Source: Psychrobacter pygoscelis
Lineage (GTDB): Bacteria > Pseudomonadota > Gammaproteobacteria > Pseudomonadales > Moraxellaceae
Direction: 5' to 3'
NCBI RefSeq assembly: GCF_004335015.1
Contig: NZ_RQRU01000001.1
Span: forward strand, 620,001-684,000
Length of the DNA stretch: 64,000 nt
Under the pieces are notes generated by a model. That model made no database searches, was not told the origin of the DNA, and saw only the letters and a list, made by a program, of their open reading frames with translations. This document shows, piece after piece, positions 29,960-39,097 of this stretch. Position 1 is the first letter of the stretch, and every line of letters begins with the position of its first letter. A program made the translations under genes and the position numbers.

Positions 29960-30052
29960 TTAACTATATTTACTAAAGTGTTCAGGATGGGCATTCACAT
30001 AGTCATTAAACTGTTGTTGAGTCATGCTTAGTTCTTGAGCGGCATACCATAC
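29960..30052 (-). pseudogene. Tail of a lost toxin-like gene
   Basis: The minus strand reads VWYAAQELSMTQQQFNDYVN then AHPEHFSKYS and stops at 29960-29962. The wording resembles the C-terminal end of some nuclease toxins attached to CdiA/Rhs proteins, but this is from memory only. There is no start; the upstream side ends close to the first RAYT element. Confidence 0.4.
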
Positions 30053-30071
30053 TCAAAGTCTTGGTCTAGCG

Positions 30072-30697
30072 CGTAGGTTGGGTGGAGCTTGCGACACCCA
30101 ACATGATAGATTAAAATTAATTCTACCCTACTATTTGTAGAATACCATGCAATATCGAAGGCACTATCATCAGGGCGCAAGTTATTTCTTCACAATCAAC
30201 CTTGCCGATAGATCAAGTGACTTGCTTATTAAAGAGATTGAAACCCTACGCAACGCCTTTAAAACCGTCAAACAAAAACATCCCTTTCACATTGATGCTA
30301 TCGTTATTTTACCTGATCATTTGCATCTGTTATGTACAATGCCAAACGACGATGCTCACTATTCTAAACGTATCAAGCTTATTAAATACTACTTCTCATA
30401 TCGTATTGCCAAAACCGAACGTATCTCAAAGAGCCGTCAGAAAAAAGGCGAGCGCGGTATTTGGCAACGTCGATTTTGGGAGCATTGCATACGTGATGAA
30501 TTGGATTATCGCACTCATATCGATTATATCCACATGAATCCTGTGAAGCATGGCTATGTTGAACGGGTTCAGGATTGGCAATACTCATCATTCCATAAAT
30601 TCGTATCGGAGGGTTTATTACCCGTAAATTGGAGTGATTGAATAGCTCTTCGATATCTAATTGTTGGGGGTCGCAAGCTCCACCCAACCTACCTACT
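30072..30697 (+). mobile_element. RAYT element, copy 1 (626 bp, hairpin ends)
   Basis: Identical to 34323-34948. The left end starts CGTAGGTTGGGTG and folds with GACACCCAAC; the right end GTTGGGGGTCGC folds with CTCCACCCAACC and finishes CCTACCTACT. A single transposase gene occupies the centre. The GTAG next to a hairpin fits recognition sites of REP-associated tyrosine transposases. Confidence 0.9.
30147..30641 (+). CDS. REP-associated tyrosine transposase (Y1/IS200-like)
   Basis: 164 residues. MQYRRHYHQGASYFFTINL start, the HUH motif as HLHLL in ILPDHLHLLCTMP, and the candidate catalytic Tyr in DYIHMNPVKHGYV, ending QDWQYSSFHKFV. This is the TnpA-REP (RAYT) family, which acts on single-stranded DNA at REP hairpins. 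The gene is intact. An identical copy lies at 34398-34892, so duplication is recent. Confidence 0.92.
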   Translation: MQYRRHYHQGASYFFTINLADRSSDLLIKEIETLRNAFKTVKQKHPFHIDAIVILPDHLHLLCTMPNDDAHYSKRIKLIKYYFSYRIAKTERISKSRQKKGERGIWQRRFWEHCIRDELDYRTHIDYIHMNPVKHGYVERVQDWQYSSFHKFVSEGLLPVNWSD

Positions 30698-30707
30698 GAT
30701 TGTCCAA

Positions 30708-32411
30708 GTGCCGCTAACTAAAGAGCAGCAAAAGGACAATAAAAACCTCGTCAACGTCATCAACACCATGGCAAACCAACCCGGCTATGGCTACCTAAAA
30801 GACATCACCAAAAGAGACGATGTTGACTTTAGTGTCATACGCTTGGCACAAGAAGACTGGGACTATGAGCAAGAAGGATTAACGCCAGCAGGGGCGGCAT
30901 TGCTAACATTGGCGGTGGCATGGGCAGCAGGACCGACTGCAGCAGGTATAGCAGAGAGTGTCGGTGGCGTTGGCGGTGCGGCAGCCAGTGCAGGCTTTAC
31001 CTCATTGTCTACCCAAGCAGCTATTGCATTAGCAAATAATAAGGGGGATATCGCTAAAACCTTAGATGATTTGGCGAGTAGTGATACAGTCAGAGCAACC
31101 TTAACAGCAGCACTCACAGCTGGTGCATTAGAATACATCAATACTACCGTCATGCCAGATGTGTTCAAAAATCTATCCATTGAAGATGCGAAAAGCTTAC
31201 AAGGTAGACTGGTCAATGGGACGTTTGAAGGTACAACGTCTGCATTGGTGGATACGGCTATTAATGGTGGTAGTCTATCAGATAATCTAGAGGCAGCCCT
31301 ATTAAATAGCTCTGTCAATGCCGCTCATGGCTTTGCGGCAAGTGAGATTAAATTAGCACTTAACAATGACATTCTCAGAATTATTAGCCAAGCTGCAGCA
31401 GGCTGTGTTGCAGGAGAGTTAAAACGTGCTGAGTGTGAAGCAGGTGCAATAGGCTCGGGTGTAGGCGAGTTAGCTGCTGAAATTATGCTTGATGGTAGAA
31501 ATCCAACGTTTGTAGATGATAAAGAACTGCAAAATATCATTGAGCTTAGTAAGTTTATTGCTGGTGTCAGTGCAGCCTATGCTGGGTATGATGTCAATGT
31601 AGCTATTGGAGCAGCCAATACAACCGTTATTAATAATGGAGTTAAGGATAAGGCTCTACTAAAATTAGAAAATGCTAGAAAATATTTAGATGATAAATCT
31701 AAACAAGTACTAGATAAGTTTATTGATGCTTATAAAAAAGGAGACATTGAGCTTGCCAAAAAATATAAAACACAGCTTGATGATGCAATATCTGACTGGG
31801 CATCATCTGGTAGCTATGAAATACTTGGCGTTAATCCGAAGGCAGCTGTCGGTGCAGCTGTATTTGCTGTAGGTGAGCTTGTTATACCTACTAATGTTGT
31901 TGATGTTGTGCCTGTTGGTAAGTTAACTAAGGCTGGGAAGGCTTTAAAGCTGACAGAACATGCGGCCAGTTCTTTTCAAAAAAGCTCCCCTATTATTGTA
32001 AGTGGAACTCGAGCCATTGATAAGTCCTCAAAATATGAAGAAGGTGTAAGATCTTTATATAACAACGCAACCTTTTCTCAAAGACAATACTCTGTGATTA
32101 TTAATGGAGTTAGGGTAAACGGGGTAGCAGATGACGTAACTAGTATTTCAGGCAGGTTGACAGCAGTAGAAGCTAAATACGTTGATGATTGGAATAAATC
32201 AATAAGAAACCCTCTTAGCTCCATCGGTGATAAACCTTGGGCTGTGTCTGAGCAAAATAAAATGGTAGAGCAAGCACGAAAATATAGTCATGCTTTTGAG
32301 GGTGGAGTTATATATCATACTAATAGTACTGAGCTTGCCAGTTATTATAGTCAAGTATTTAAAGCTAGTGGAGTTTCAAATTTCAAATTTATTATTTCTC
32401 CAACCAAGTGA
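30708..32411 (+). CDS. CdiA C-terminal module E: pre-toxin region plus PD-(D/E)xK-like nuclease toxin
   Basis: 567 residues beginning at GTG 30708, only 10 bp after RAYT copy 1, with no signal, TPS or repeat domain, so this is the C-terminal end of a CdiA-type protein. Residues about 55-120 are glycine/alanine-rich pre-toxin sequence. VINNGV near residue 310 occupies the place of the VENN motif. The last ~140 residues are the toxin: GVRVNGVADDV followed by LTAVEAKYV gives the D...ExK pattern of restriction-endonuclease-fold toxins. Bases 31203-31921 are duplicated exactly at 32915. An immunity gene begins 8 bp after the stop. It is probably not secreted alone; it could act as a donor cassette for a complete cdiA elsewhere. 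Confidence 0.75.
   Translation: MPLTKEQQKDNKNLVNVINTMANQPGYGYLKDITKRDDVDFSVIRLAQEDWDYEQEGLTPAGAALLTLAVAWAAGPTAAGIAESVGGVGGAAASAGFTSLSTQAAIALANNKGDIAKTLDDLASSDTVRATLTAALTAGALEYINTTVMPDVFKNLSIEDAKSLQGRLVNGTFEGTTSALVDTAINGGSLSDNLEAALLNSSVNAAHGFAASEIKLALNNDILRIISQAAAGCVAGELKRAECEAGAIGSGVGELAAEIMLDGRNPTFVDDKELQNIIELSKFIAGVSAAYAGYDVNVAIGAANTTVINNGVKDKALLKLENARKYLDDKSKQVLDKFIDAYKKGDIELAKKYKTQLDDAISDWASSGSYEILGVNPKAAVGAAVFAVGELVIPTNVVDVVPVGKLTKAGKALKLTEHAASSFQKSSPIIVSGTRAIDKSSKYEEGVRSLYNNATFSQRQYSVIINGVRVNGVADDVTSISGRLTAVEAKYVDDWNKSIRNPLSSIGDKPWAVSEQNKMVEQARKYSHAFEGGVIYHTNSTELASYYSQVFKASGVSNFKFIISPTK
31203..31921 (+). repeat. 719-bp direct duplication, first copy (pre-toxin plus entry region)
   Basis: Appears identical, at the protein level throughout and wherever I compared bases, to 32915-33633. 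It ends inside the codons for VPVGKL, just where the two toxin domains become different. Confidence 0.88.
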
Positions 32412-32419
32412 GTTAAAAT

Positions 32420-32821
32420 ATGGAAACCTTTAACGAGTTAGTTAGTAAAGTCGATGCATTCGAAAATCGTAAAATTCCAGGAACTGAGTATATAGAGAAT
32501 CGATCCGTTTTATATTTTCAAGATAACTGTAAAAATCCTATAGATAAGCAATTTTTTACTATCACAAATTTTGTTAATCCACCGACTGCCAACAACGGGG
32601 CAGCCAATTTAGTGGGATGCGTAATTAGCCTACCAAACAGGAAAAAATTCCATGCGATACTCATCCACGGTGATAAAGAAGATATAAAGGGTTGGGAGGA
32701 GGATATTAAAACAGCATCAAAATCTATGAAGCTTTCGATTGGTTATATCGAAAATGGTAGCTTATTTGCCACTGGTGATGACACTTTTAATCTGAAGGAT
32801 TGTGATGTTAGTTTTTATTAA
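32420..32821 (+). CDS. Probable immunity protein for toxin E
   Basis: 133 residues, not recognised as a family. It starts 8 bp after the toxin stop, the standard position of cdiI. Acidic overall, with no signal peptide or membrane segment, so cytoplasmic, as expected for neutralising a nuclease. It should bind and block the toxin domain of module E. Function is inferred from position only. Confidence 0.65.
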   Translation: METFNELVSKVDAFENRKIPGTEYIENRSVLYFQDNCKNPIDKQFFTITNFVNPPTANNGAANLVGCVISLPNRKKFHAILIHGDKEDIKGWEEDIKTASKSMKLSIGYIENGSLFATGDDTFNLKDCDVSFY

Positions 32822-32914
32822 TAGGACTTACGCAACATCACAATGTTAGTAGGGTGCATTCCATGCACCTTTATCTAACGGTGCATAAAATCTACTATAC
32901 AACTCCCATGTTCG

Positions 32915-33633
32915 GGTAGACTGGTCAATGGGACGTTTGAAGGTACAACGTCTGCATTGGTGGATACGGCTATTAATGGTGGTAGTCTATCAGATAATCT
33001 AGAGGCAGCCCTATTAAATAGCTCTGTCAATGCCGCTCATGGCTTTGCGGCAAGTGAGATTAAATTAGCACTTAACAATGACATTCTCAGAATTATTAGC
33101 CAAGCTGCAGCAGGCTGTGTTGCAGGAGAGTTAAAACGTGCTGAGTGTGAAGCAGGTGCAATAGGCTCGGGTGTAGGCGAGTTAGCTGCTGAAATTATGC
33201 TTGATGGTAGAAATCCAACGTTTGTAGATGATAAAGAACTGCAAAATATCATTGAGCTTAGTAAGTTTATTGCTGGTGTCAGTGCAGCCTATGCTGGGTA
33301 TGATGTCAATGTAGCTATTGGAGCAGCCAATACAACCGTTATTAATAATGGAGTTAAGGATAAGGCTCTACTAAAATTAGAAAATGCTAGAAAATATTTA
33401 GATGATAAATCTAAACAAGTACTAGATAAGTTTATTGATGCTTATAAAAAAGGAGACATTGAGCTTGCCAAAAAATATAAAACACAGCTTGATGATGCAA
33501 TATCTGACTGGGCATCATCTGGTAGCTATGAAATACTTGGCGTTAATCCGAAGGCAGCTGTCGGTGCAGCTGTATTTGCTGTAGGTGAGCTTGTTATACC
33601 TACTAATGTTGTTGATGTTGTGCCTGTTGGTAA
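32915..33633 (+). repeat. 719-bp direct duplication, second copy
   Basis: Offset 1712 bp from 31203-31921. Left junction follows CATGTTCG; right junction is at VPVGKL, after which a different toxin sequence begins. Just before it, at 32852-32876, a short hairpin GGGTGCATTCCATGCACC is seen. Confidence 0.88.
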
Positions 33634-33955
33634 ATTGGGTAAAGCAACAAAAGCACTTGGGGCAGTATCGCCAGAAATTAAAATTATTGATAAAATTAGA
33701 TCTACTCGTCCAACAAGATATGCTTACTTAACAGACCAACAATTCTACTTAAAAATTCAACAAACAATGGAGGGTCAAAAGGTTTCGGTTAATAGTGGCA
33801 AAACCTTATATTTAAGCCCTGATAAGAAAGATATACTAATAATTGATCCAAACAACCCTTTAGGAGGAACTATTTTTCCAAACGATAGAACCAGCTCAAA
33901 AACAAACGAATATATTAGACAGTTTATTATCGACAATGGAGGAACAAAATTTTGA
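32957..33955 (+). CDS. Orphan CdiA C-terminal module F: duplicated entry region with a different toxin domain
   Basis: 332 codons read from TTG 32957, but this is simply the first start-like codon in the duplicated frame; module F has no start or ribosome site of its own and is a fragment. The first ~225 residues equal those of module E (including VINNGV), then GKLGKATKALGAVSPEIKII leads into a new domain of about 95 residues ending IIDPNNPLGGTIFPNDRTSS and NGGTKF. I do not recognise this toxin fold. The stop overlaps the start of the next gene (TTGA). It is a silent cassette that could recombine with a complete cdiA through the shared sequence. Confidence 0.6.
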   Translation: MVDTAINGGSLSDNLEAALLNSSVNAAHGFAASEIKLALNNDILRIISQAAAGCVAGELKRAECEAGAIGSGVGELAAEIMLDGRNPTFVDDKELQNIIELSKFIAGVSAAYAGYDVNVAIGAANTTVINNGVKDKALLKLENARKYLDDKSKQVLDKFIDAYKKGDIELAKKYKTQLDDAISDWASSGSYEILGVNPKAAVGAAVFAVGELVIPTNVVDVVPVGKLGKATKALGAVSPEIKIIDKIRSTRPTRYAYLTDQQFYLKIQQTMEGQKVSVNSGKTLYLSPDKKDILIIDPNNPLGGTIFPNDRTSSKTNEYIRQFIIDNGGTKF

Positions 33956-34278
33956 AGGATAAAATCATTGTTAAAATTCTTTTAGACTATGGTGCGGAAG
34001 AGTATATTTGGCATACACCATTTCAAAGTATTGTTGATTTAGTCCAATGGTGGAGATCTATTGAGTCTATAGATATTAGTAATGATAATATTAGAGAAAT
34101 TATCAATATTGGTCAGCTAAAAAAAATTATTTTAAATAAAGATGTCGATGATATACCTGAAGTCTCAATAGAAAAATCTCCAAGAATTATGTTAGACAAT
34201 GATTACTCATCATATCTTTTTTATGATGGTAAGCAATACTACCATAGAGGAAAAAGATTTTTAGAGACGGACACCTAA
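33952..34278 (+). CDS. Probable immunity protein for toxin F
   Basis: 108 residues starting at TTG 33952 that overlaps the toxin stop as TTGA; GGAGG lies at 33938-33942, a good ribosome site, which supports this start. Cytoplasmic, acidic, family not recognised. The overlap with the toxin stop is the classic toxin/immunity arrangement. Confidence 0.65.
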   Translation: MKDKIIVKILLDYGAEEYIWHTPFQSIVDLVQWWRSIESIDISNDNIREIINIGQLKKIILNKDVDDIPEVSIEKSPRIMLDNDYSSYLFYDGKQYYHRGKRFLETDT

Positions 34279-34290
34279 ATACTTTGAGGG

Positions 34291-34317
34291 TTGGAATAAA
34301 TCAATAAGAAACCCTCT
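34291..34317 (+). repeat. 27-bp scar of toxin E
   Basis: Identical to 32189-32215, which encode WNKSIRNPL in the toxin E domain. Here it stands outside any gene, 13 bp after immunity gene F and 5 bp before RAYT copy 2. Confidence 0.8.
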
Positions 34318-34322
34318 CAGCA

Positions 34323-34948
34323 CGTAGGTTGGGTGGAGCTTGCGACACCCAACATGATAGATTAAAATTAATTCTACCCTACTATTTGTAGAATACCATG
34401 CAATATCGAAGGCACTATCATCAGGGCGCAAGTTATTTCTTCACAATCAACCTTGCCGATAGATCAAGTGACTTGCTTATTAAAGAGATTGAAACCCTAC
34501 GCAACGCCTTTAAAACCGTCAAACAAAAACATCCCTTTCACATTGATGCTATCGTTATTTTACCTGATCATTTGCATCTGTTATGTACAATGCCAAACGA
34601 CGATGCTCACTATTCTAAACGTATCAAGCTTATTAAATACTACTTCTCATATCGTATTGCCAAAACCGAACGTATCTCAAAGAGCCGTCAGAAAAAAGGC
34701 GAGCGCGGTATTTGGCAACGTCGATTTTGGGAGCATTGCATACGTGATGAATTGGATTATCGCACTCATATCGATTATATCCACATGAATCCTGTGAAGC
34801 ATGGCTATGTTGAACGGGTTCAGGATTGGCAATACTCATCATTCCATAAATTCGTATCGGAGGGTTTATTACCCGTAAATTGGAGTGATTGAATAGCTCT
34901 TCGATATCTAATTGTTGGGGGTCGCAAGCTCCACCCAACCTACCTACT
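34323..34948 (+). mobile_element. RAYT element, copy 2 (626 bp)
   Basis: Same boundaries and sequence as copy 1 at 30072-30697: CGTAGGTTGGG at the left and CCTACCTACT at the right with foldable ends. Both lie in the same orientation and flank modules E and F. Confidence 0.9.
34398..34892 (+). CDS. REP-associated tyrosine transposase, second identical copy
   Basis: 164 residues identical to the product of 30147-30641, with the same HLHLL motif and Tyr in DYIHMNP. Intact. The two identical copies 4.25 kb apart in direct orientation could recombine and delete modules E and F. Confidence 0.92.
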   Translation: MQYRRHYHQGASYFFTINLADRSSDLLIKEIETLRNAFKTVKQKHPFHIDAIVILPDHLHLLCTMPNDDAHYSKRIKLIKYYFSYRIAKTERISKSRQKKGERGIWQRRFWEHCIRDELDYRTHIDYIHMNPVKHGYVERVQDWQYSSFHKFVSEGLLPVNWSD

Positions 34949-35155
34949 ACGGTGTTAGGCTCACTCGAAGTGCTATTTGTACATCTTCGCTCGCCTGCCT
35001 TGTACCGAATTTATTTGACTCTGGCTATATAACTTAAAGTTCGCTTACCCTCATCTTATGATCATAATTAATAAGCCTATGTTGCATCACCACTATGCTA
35101 TTTTATTTTGTCATTATATAAAAATCACTGAGATGTCAGGTTTGTAACTTACTCA

Positions 35156-35485
35156 TTACCATCTCTTCATAAATAGCACTTCAATTTTATCCGATCCACT
35201 TAACTCATTAATATTAAACTCTTTACTATCATTGATTACAATATGATGATTAAAAGAGTAATTAAGATTTAAGTTGCTAGAATCTAAGAAGCCATCTAGT
35301 AAAATTTCAAACTCTGATATTATCTCTTGATTTATCGACTCCAAATCATCTTCTATTTTTTTATTTAATATAAAGTATATTTTAATTTCGCTTTCGTTAA
35401 ATTCAAAAGCTATACTTCTGAAATTATCACTGATTTCAAACAAGCATGCTTGAGATAATAAATAATATAAGTGAAATACGTTCAT
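35156..35485 (-). CDS. Probable immunity protein for toxin D
   Basis: 109 residues starting 30 bp after the stop of the cdiA piece at 35516. Starts MNVFHLYYLLSQACLF; acidic and cytoplasmic. Its position makes it the cognate cdiI. Family not recognised. A+T-rich compared with the cdiA body, as is usual for exchanged toxin/immunity ends. Confidence 0.65.
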   Translation of the reverse strand: MNVFHLYYLLSQACLFEISDNFRSIAFEFNESEIKIYFILNKKIEDDLESINQEIISEFEILLDGFLDSSNLNLNYSFNHHIVINDSKEFNINELSGSDKIEVLFMKRW

Positions 35486-35515
35486 TTTTAAAAACCTTTA
35501 AAACAAATAAGAAAT

Positions 35516-37859
35516 CTAATTTTTAGGACCTTTAGGGCTATAAGGGACTACACTAACTTTTTTAGTGCCTTTTATTAAGTAATACTCTGTACTGGAAGTA
35601 AACACATCTCCATTTTTATTTTTAGTATGATAAACGCCTTTCCCATCTTGGTACTTAATAATAGGTTGGTTTTGTCTATTATAACCGACTACAGATGCTT
35701 TATTGCTATGAAAAGCATCTAAGACATCTTGAGCATCTTCACTATTATTAAAATAACTACCATGTTTATGCTGAGAGTCTCCTTTTATATGTTTTCTCTG
35801 TGATTGTGCAACCTTAGTACTTGTTTCTTTCTGTATTTTAGCTACATTTGGATCATATTCCTGTTTACCACTCGGTTTATTACTTAAAATATCATTATCA
35901 GGCTCATAACCATTAGGAGTTCGATCAACCTTGTTTGCCTTGGACGTAGACGGAGTTTTATTAACAGGTACTTTACTCCATTGCCCAGCTTTAGGCCCTG
36001 CCCCTATGAGTTCATAAACGGCTCCGTTCATGACTCTTATACCGCCGTTTATATACACACAATCACTAGGTCTAGATGAGCTACAGGTAACAACATCATT
36101 ATTGCGTTGCTCATAGCCATTAAGAATATTGACTGTTCCAGGATATAGGCGATACTTATCTTTTAGCTTTTTAAAATCAACGTTGCCATAGTCAGTTTTC
36201 ATCTTATTTAGACAGGATGGGGTTGGATTCTTTTCACAAGCTTGAATCTCTTTAAAGTTATCTGAAGCCATTTTTGCTGCGATAGCTCTAATATTTCTCA
36301 TTTCAGAATCAAGGGCTGCACCGTCTAACCTTCTTTCAGCGATAGCAATCCGTTGCAATAAACTCTCAACCTGTACACCTTTTAGATTATTATTCTCAAC
36401 CGCCACCTTAGCAGTCTCACCCGCATTCACCGCATCAGTGACATTACCTGTTGAGTCTCCCAGTGCTAAGCCAGCTAGGCTTGCAATACTACTAATGGTA
36501 TCTTTTTGTTCAGCTGTTAACTCACTTGGGTTGTCAACTTTGTAGATGTATTTGGATAGTATTAGTGCAGTACCTTCACCTGCACTGGCACCTAACCCAC
36601 CTGTTAGCGCATCATTACCAGTAGCATAGCTGACCGCTGCCCCTAATATGGCATGGGCTAATAGGTGCTGTGGACTACCGACACCAGCGAGTTCGTTGTT
36701 TCCATTTTTGCTGTTTTCAAAATCATTGCCTTTAAACACTTGACCTATTTGATTGGCGACATACAGACTGACTGCTTTAGCCACATAGCCTGTGGCGCCA
36801 TTGCTATTAGGGCCATATAGTGCCCCTGTGATACTGTCAAAGAGTAGGCCTTGCTGTTGAACTTTGTTCGCTTGAGCAAGGTAGTCGTCTCTAGCGGCGG
36901 TGTTTCCTAATGCTTCTTGCTCTTTTGCTTTGTCTCTGAGCTTTTTCTCTTTTTCATTAATCTCTGTTTTAAACTTGCGACGCTCTTGGTCAAAGGCTTT
37001 GGTTATCTGAACCTGAGCATTTAAGCCCTCAGTGACTTTCTGTTCATCAAAGCTATTTTTAAGTGGCTCATTGAGACTGTCTTTGCTCGCTGTGGTGACC
37101 TCAGACTTCCCAGCCATGCCGGTAACCCCTGCAAAGGTGGTACTGGTTTGACTGTCGCCATCACTGCCATAGCCGATGCCATTCATGTTGGCTTGCGGTT
37201 TGCCTGTGGTATTGCCAATACTGATACCGGCTGAAATGCTATCGCCCTTATAATGGCTGTGATTGGTAATGTCTTGGGTTTCAATGCCTTGTTTGAAGAC
37301 GGTGTGGTTGTCCTCTGGGGTGGCTGTCGTGAGCGCACCGCCAGTGAATTGTCCTTTACCGCCGACTTTAAGGTCTGAGCTTTGAGTGGCGATGATGGCT
37401 TGCTCTTTAACTGCGACGTAGTCTGAGCTGATATCCGTTTTACCACCATTGACGGACACGCTACTATTAGTACCTTTGAGATCAAAGTCAGCGTTAAAGC
37501 CTATGTTTTGTTGCTTACCCTCATAAGTGGCCGTGTCTTGACGACTCGTCACTTTAAGATCGCCGCTGACTTGACCCGTTAGATGATTGGTATTAAGGAC
37601 GCTGCTGTCAAAGGTGACATCATTACCAATATCAAAGGTGGTTGTACCGCCTACATTGATGTGGCTGTTGGCATAAGTAGTCGCATCACTGTTACCATGG
37701 TCCTTAGCACCGCTGGCATTAGCAGTGATGCCGCCACTGCCTGAGCTGTCCATATAGCCACCTATGCCAAAGCTTGAGCTTTTGTTGCTGCTGCGGGTGT
37801 AGGACTTTTGCGCGACGCCGTTGACGTTGAAGTCGTTGTCGGCTTTGATGTGGGCGTTT
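35516..37859 (-). CDS. CdiA C-terminal fragment D with VENN motif and type-50-like toxin
   Basis: The first internal Met is at 37753 (745 residues from there), but the frame continues to about 37859, where NAHIKADNDFNVNGVAQKSY begins abruptly after another cassette's terminator; N-terminal signal, TPS and most repeats are missing. Repeat region (GTTTFDIGNDV, TATYEGKQQNIGF), then pre-toxin helices and AVENN at 36389-36400. The ~290 residues after VENN end in QRKHIKGDSQHKHGSYF and KGVYHTKNKNGDVF plus KKVSVVPYSPKG, which resembles polymorphic toxin type 50 (RKHI...HIVP layout), from memory. Without a start it is probably an unexpressed donor cassette. Immunity gene follows. Confidence 0.7.
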
Positions 37860-37865
37860 AGTCTT

Positions 37866-37896
37866 TAAAAAAAACCATCACTTTAAATGATGGCTT
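37866..37896 (-). terminator. Terminator of the 37934-38560 gene
   Basis: The minus strand reads AAGCCATCA, loop, TGATGGTTTTTTTT. It sits exactly at the edge where cdiA fragment D begins, marking a cassette boundary. Confidence 0.8.
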
Positions 37897-37933
37897 CTTA
37901 TATATTTATTCATTTTTCTTATAAGAGATGTGA

Positions 37934-38560
37934 TTATTTACCAAATACTGATCCTGTGGTTTTGTAGTTTTCCTCCCAAATGGGAATAAAGGGTTTTATT
38001 CTTTCTACCCAAGGATGCTTAGGGCATCTGGTTTTTATCTCATCATTGACATAGCGATAGGCAAAGTCAAAATCATGTAATACGACACGAGACAGACAGT
38101 AGTCAACTCCATTGTTGCCTTCTAAACCAGCAGGCATTTTTGTGAGCAACTCTTGTTCATCTGTATAACAATAGTATTGTTCGATAAGCCCAAGACCACG
38201 GGTAAAGAAGTCTCTAATGTATACCTCGGCGTCGGTTAAGTTATGTACCAGCTTTCGATATATTTGCGTGTCTGAAGTTGCATCGGGAGCTAGGATGTCT
38301 TTTATTGATACCCAACATAGCCCCGATTGCCAACCTGGCGCGTCACTTAGTGCCTGTTTTTCAAGCTTCGCCGTTTTTTTATTGGTTAATACCACCACGG
38401 GTTGAGCCGATATATGATGTGACCATAACGGCTCAATAAACAAAGTAGAATGCTTGTCTATGGGATATTTAAAATGCTCCGCAACATAACTCCAGCCTTC
38501 GTACTCACTGGCAATCTGTTTGCAAAGGGGCGCCACGTCTTTTATGCTTAATGATTGCAT
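37934..38560 (-). CDS. Hypothetical protein in toxin/immunity island, possible orphan immunity protein
   Basis: 208 residues, start ATG 38560 with AGGAGA upstream. Family not recognised. Trp- and Tyr-rich, soluble; KKTAKLEKQALSDAPGWQSG and VDYCLSRVVLHDFDFAYRYV are conspicuous parts. It has its own terminator and lies between two immunity genes, with no toxin piece just upstream. Higher GC than the neighbouring immunity genes. It may be an immunity gene whose toxin was deleted, or unrelated cargo. Confidence 0.55.
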   Translation of the reverse strand: MQSLSIKDVAPLCKQIASEYEGWSYVAEHFKYPIDKHSTLFIEPLWSHHISAQPVVVLTNKKTAKLEKQALSDAPGWQSGLCWVSIKDILAPDATSDTQIYRKLVHNLTDAEVYIRDFFTRGLGLIEQYYCYTDEQELLTKMPAGLEGNNGVDYCLSRVVLHDFDFAYRYVNDEIKTRCPKHPWVERIKPFIPIWEENYKTTGSVFGK

Positions 38561-38698
38561 ACTGTCTCCTATTTCTGAATTTAATGAAGGGGAAAGGAAG
38601 TAATTTGACGGTATACGATAGGATATTCTAAATAATAGGATATAAACGCATAAAGATCGGGTTAGTATTTTTTATGAGTCAATAGCTTCCCTATCATA

Positions 38699-39094
38699 TT
38701 AATGCTTACTAAGCATAAAATCCTCCCCTCTTAAAACTCTATCTTTGCAATCTTCTAAACTCATTATTTCTCCATGATTATTATCAATAATAATATTTGA
38801 CAAGGCAGATAATTTAGATATAAATATATCAGCGATATTAACATCTCCATTTCTAAATTCTAATAAATGGAAAAAAGGCTTTTTAATATACTTTTTTATT
38901 TCTACAATTTCTTCTTCATAATCTTGATATAGGTCTTCAGAAGGAATATAAAATAACTGGCCTTTTGATATATCATCACAATACTGTACATAGAAACTGC
39001 CATCTCCTTGATGTTGCACTGTCCCCAATGTTGAGAAACAATGGTATATGAGGCTCTCTAAAGACTCATCCGATATCATTATAAATGAAAGCAT
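38699..39094 (-). CDS. Immunity protein beside a toxin remnant (module B)
   Basis: 131 residues, starts 4 bp after the stop of the toxin remnant at 39098, the usual cdiI position. MLSFIMISDESLESLIYHCF start; acidic and cytoplasmic. Intact although its toxin is reduced to the last ~58 codons. Family not recognised. Confidence 0.6.
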   Translation of the reverse strand: MLSFIMISDESLESLIYHCFSTLGTVQHQGDGSFYVQYCDDISKGQLFYIPSEDLYQDYEEEIVEIKKYIKKPFFHLLEFRNGDVNIADIFISKLSALSNIIIDNNHGEIMSLEDCKDRVLRGEDFMLSKH

Positions 39095-39097
39095 TTT

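Noticed and set aside
32852..32876. GGGTGCATTCCATGCACC hairpin as a terminator for immunity gene E
   Set aside because: The stem is short and no T run follows; more likely a REP-like remnant.
37183..37485. ORFs antisense or out of frame within the cdiA fragments
   Set aside because: They are shadows of the low-complexity repeat coding sequence.
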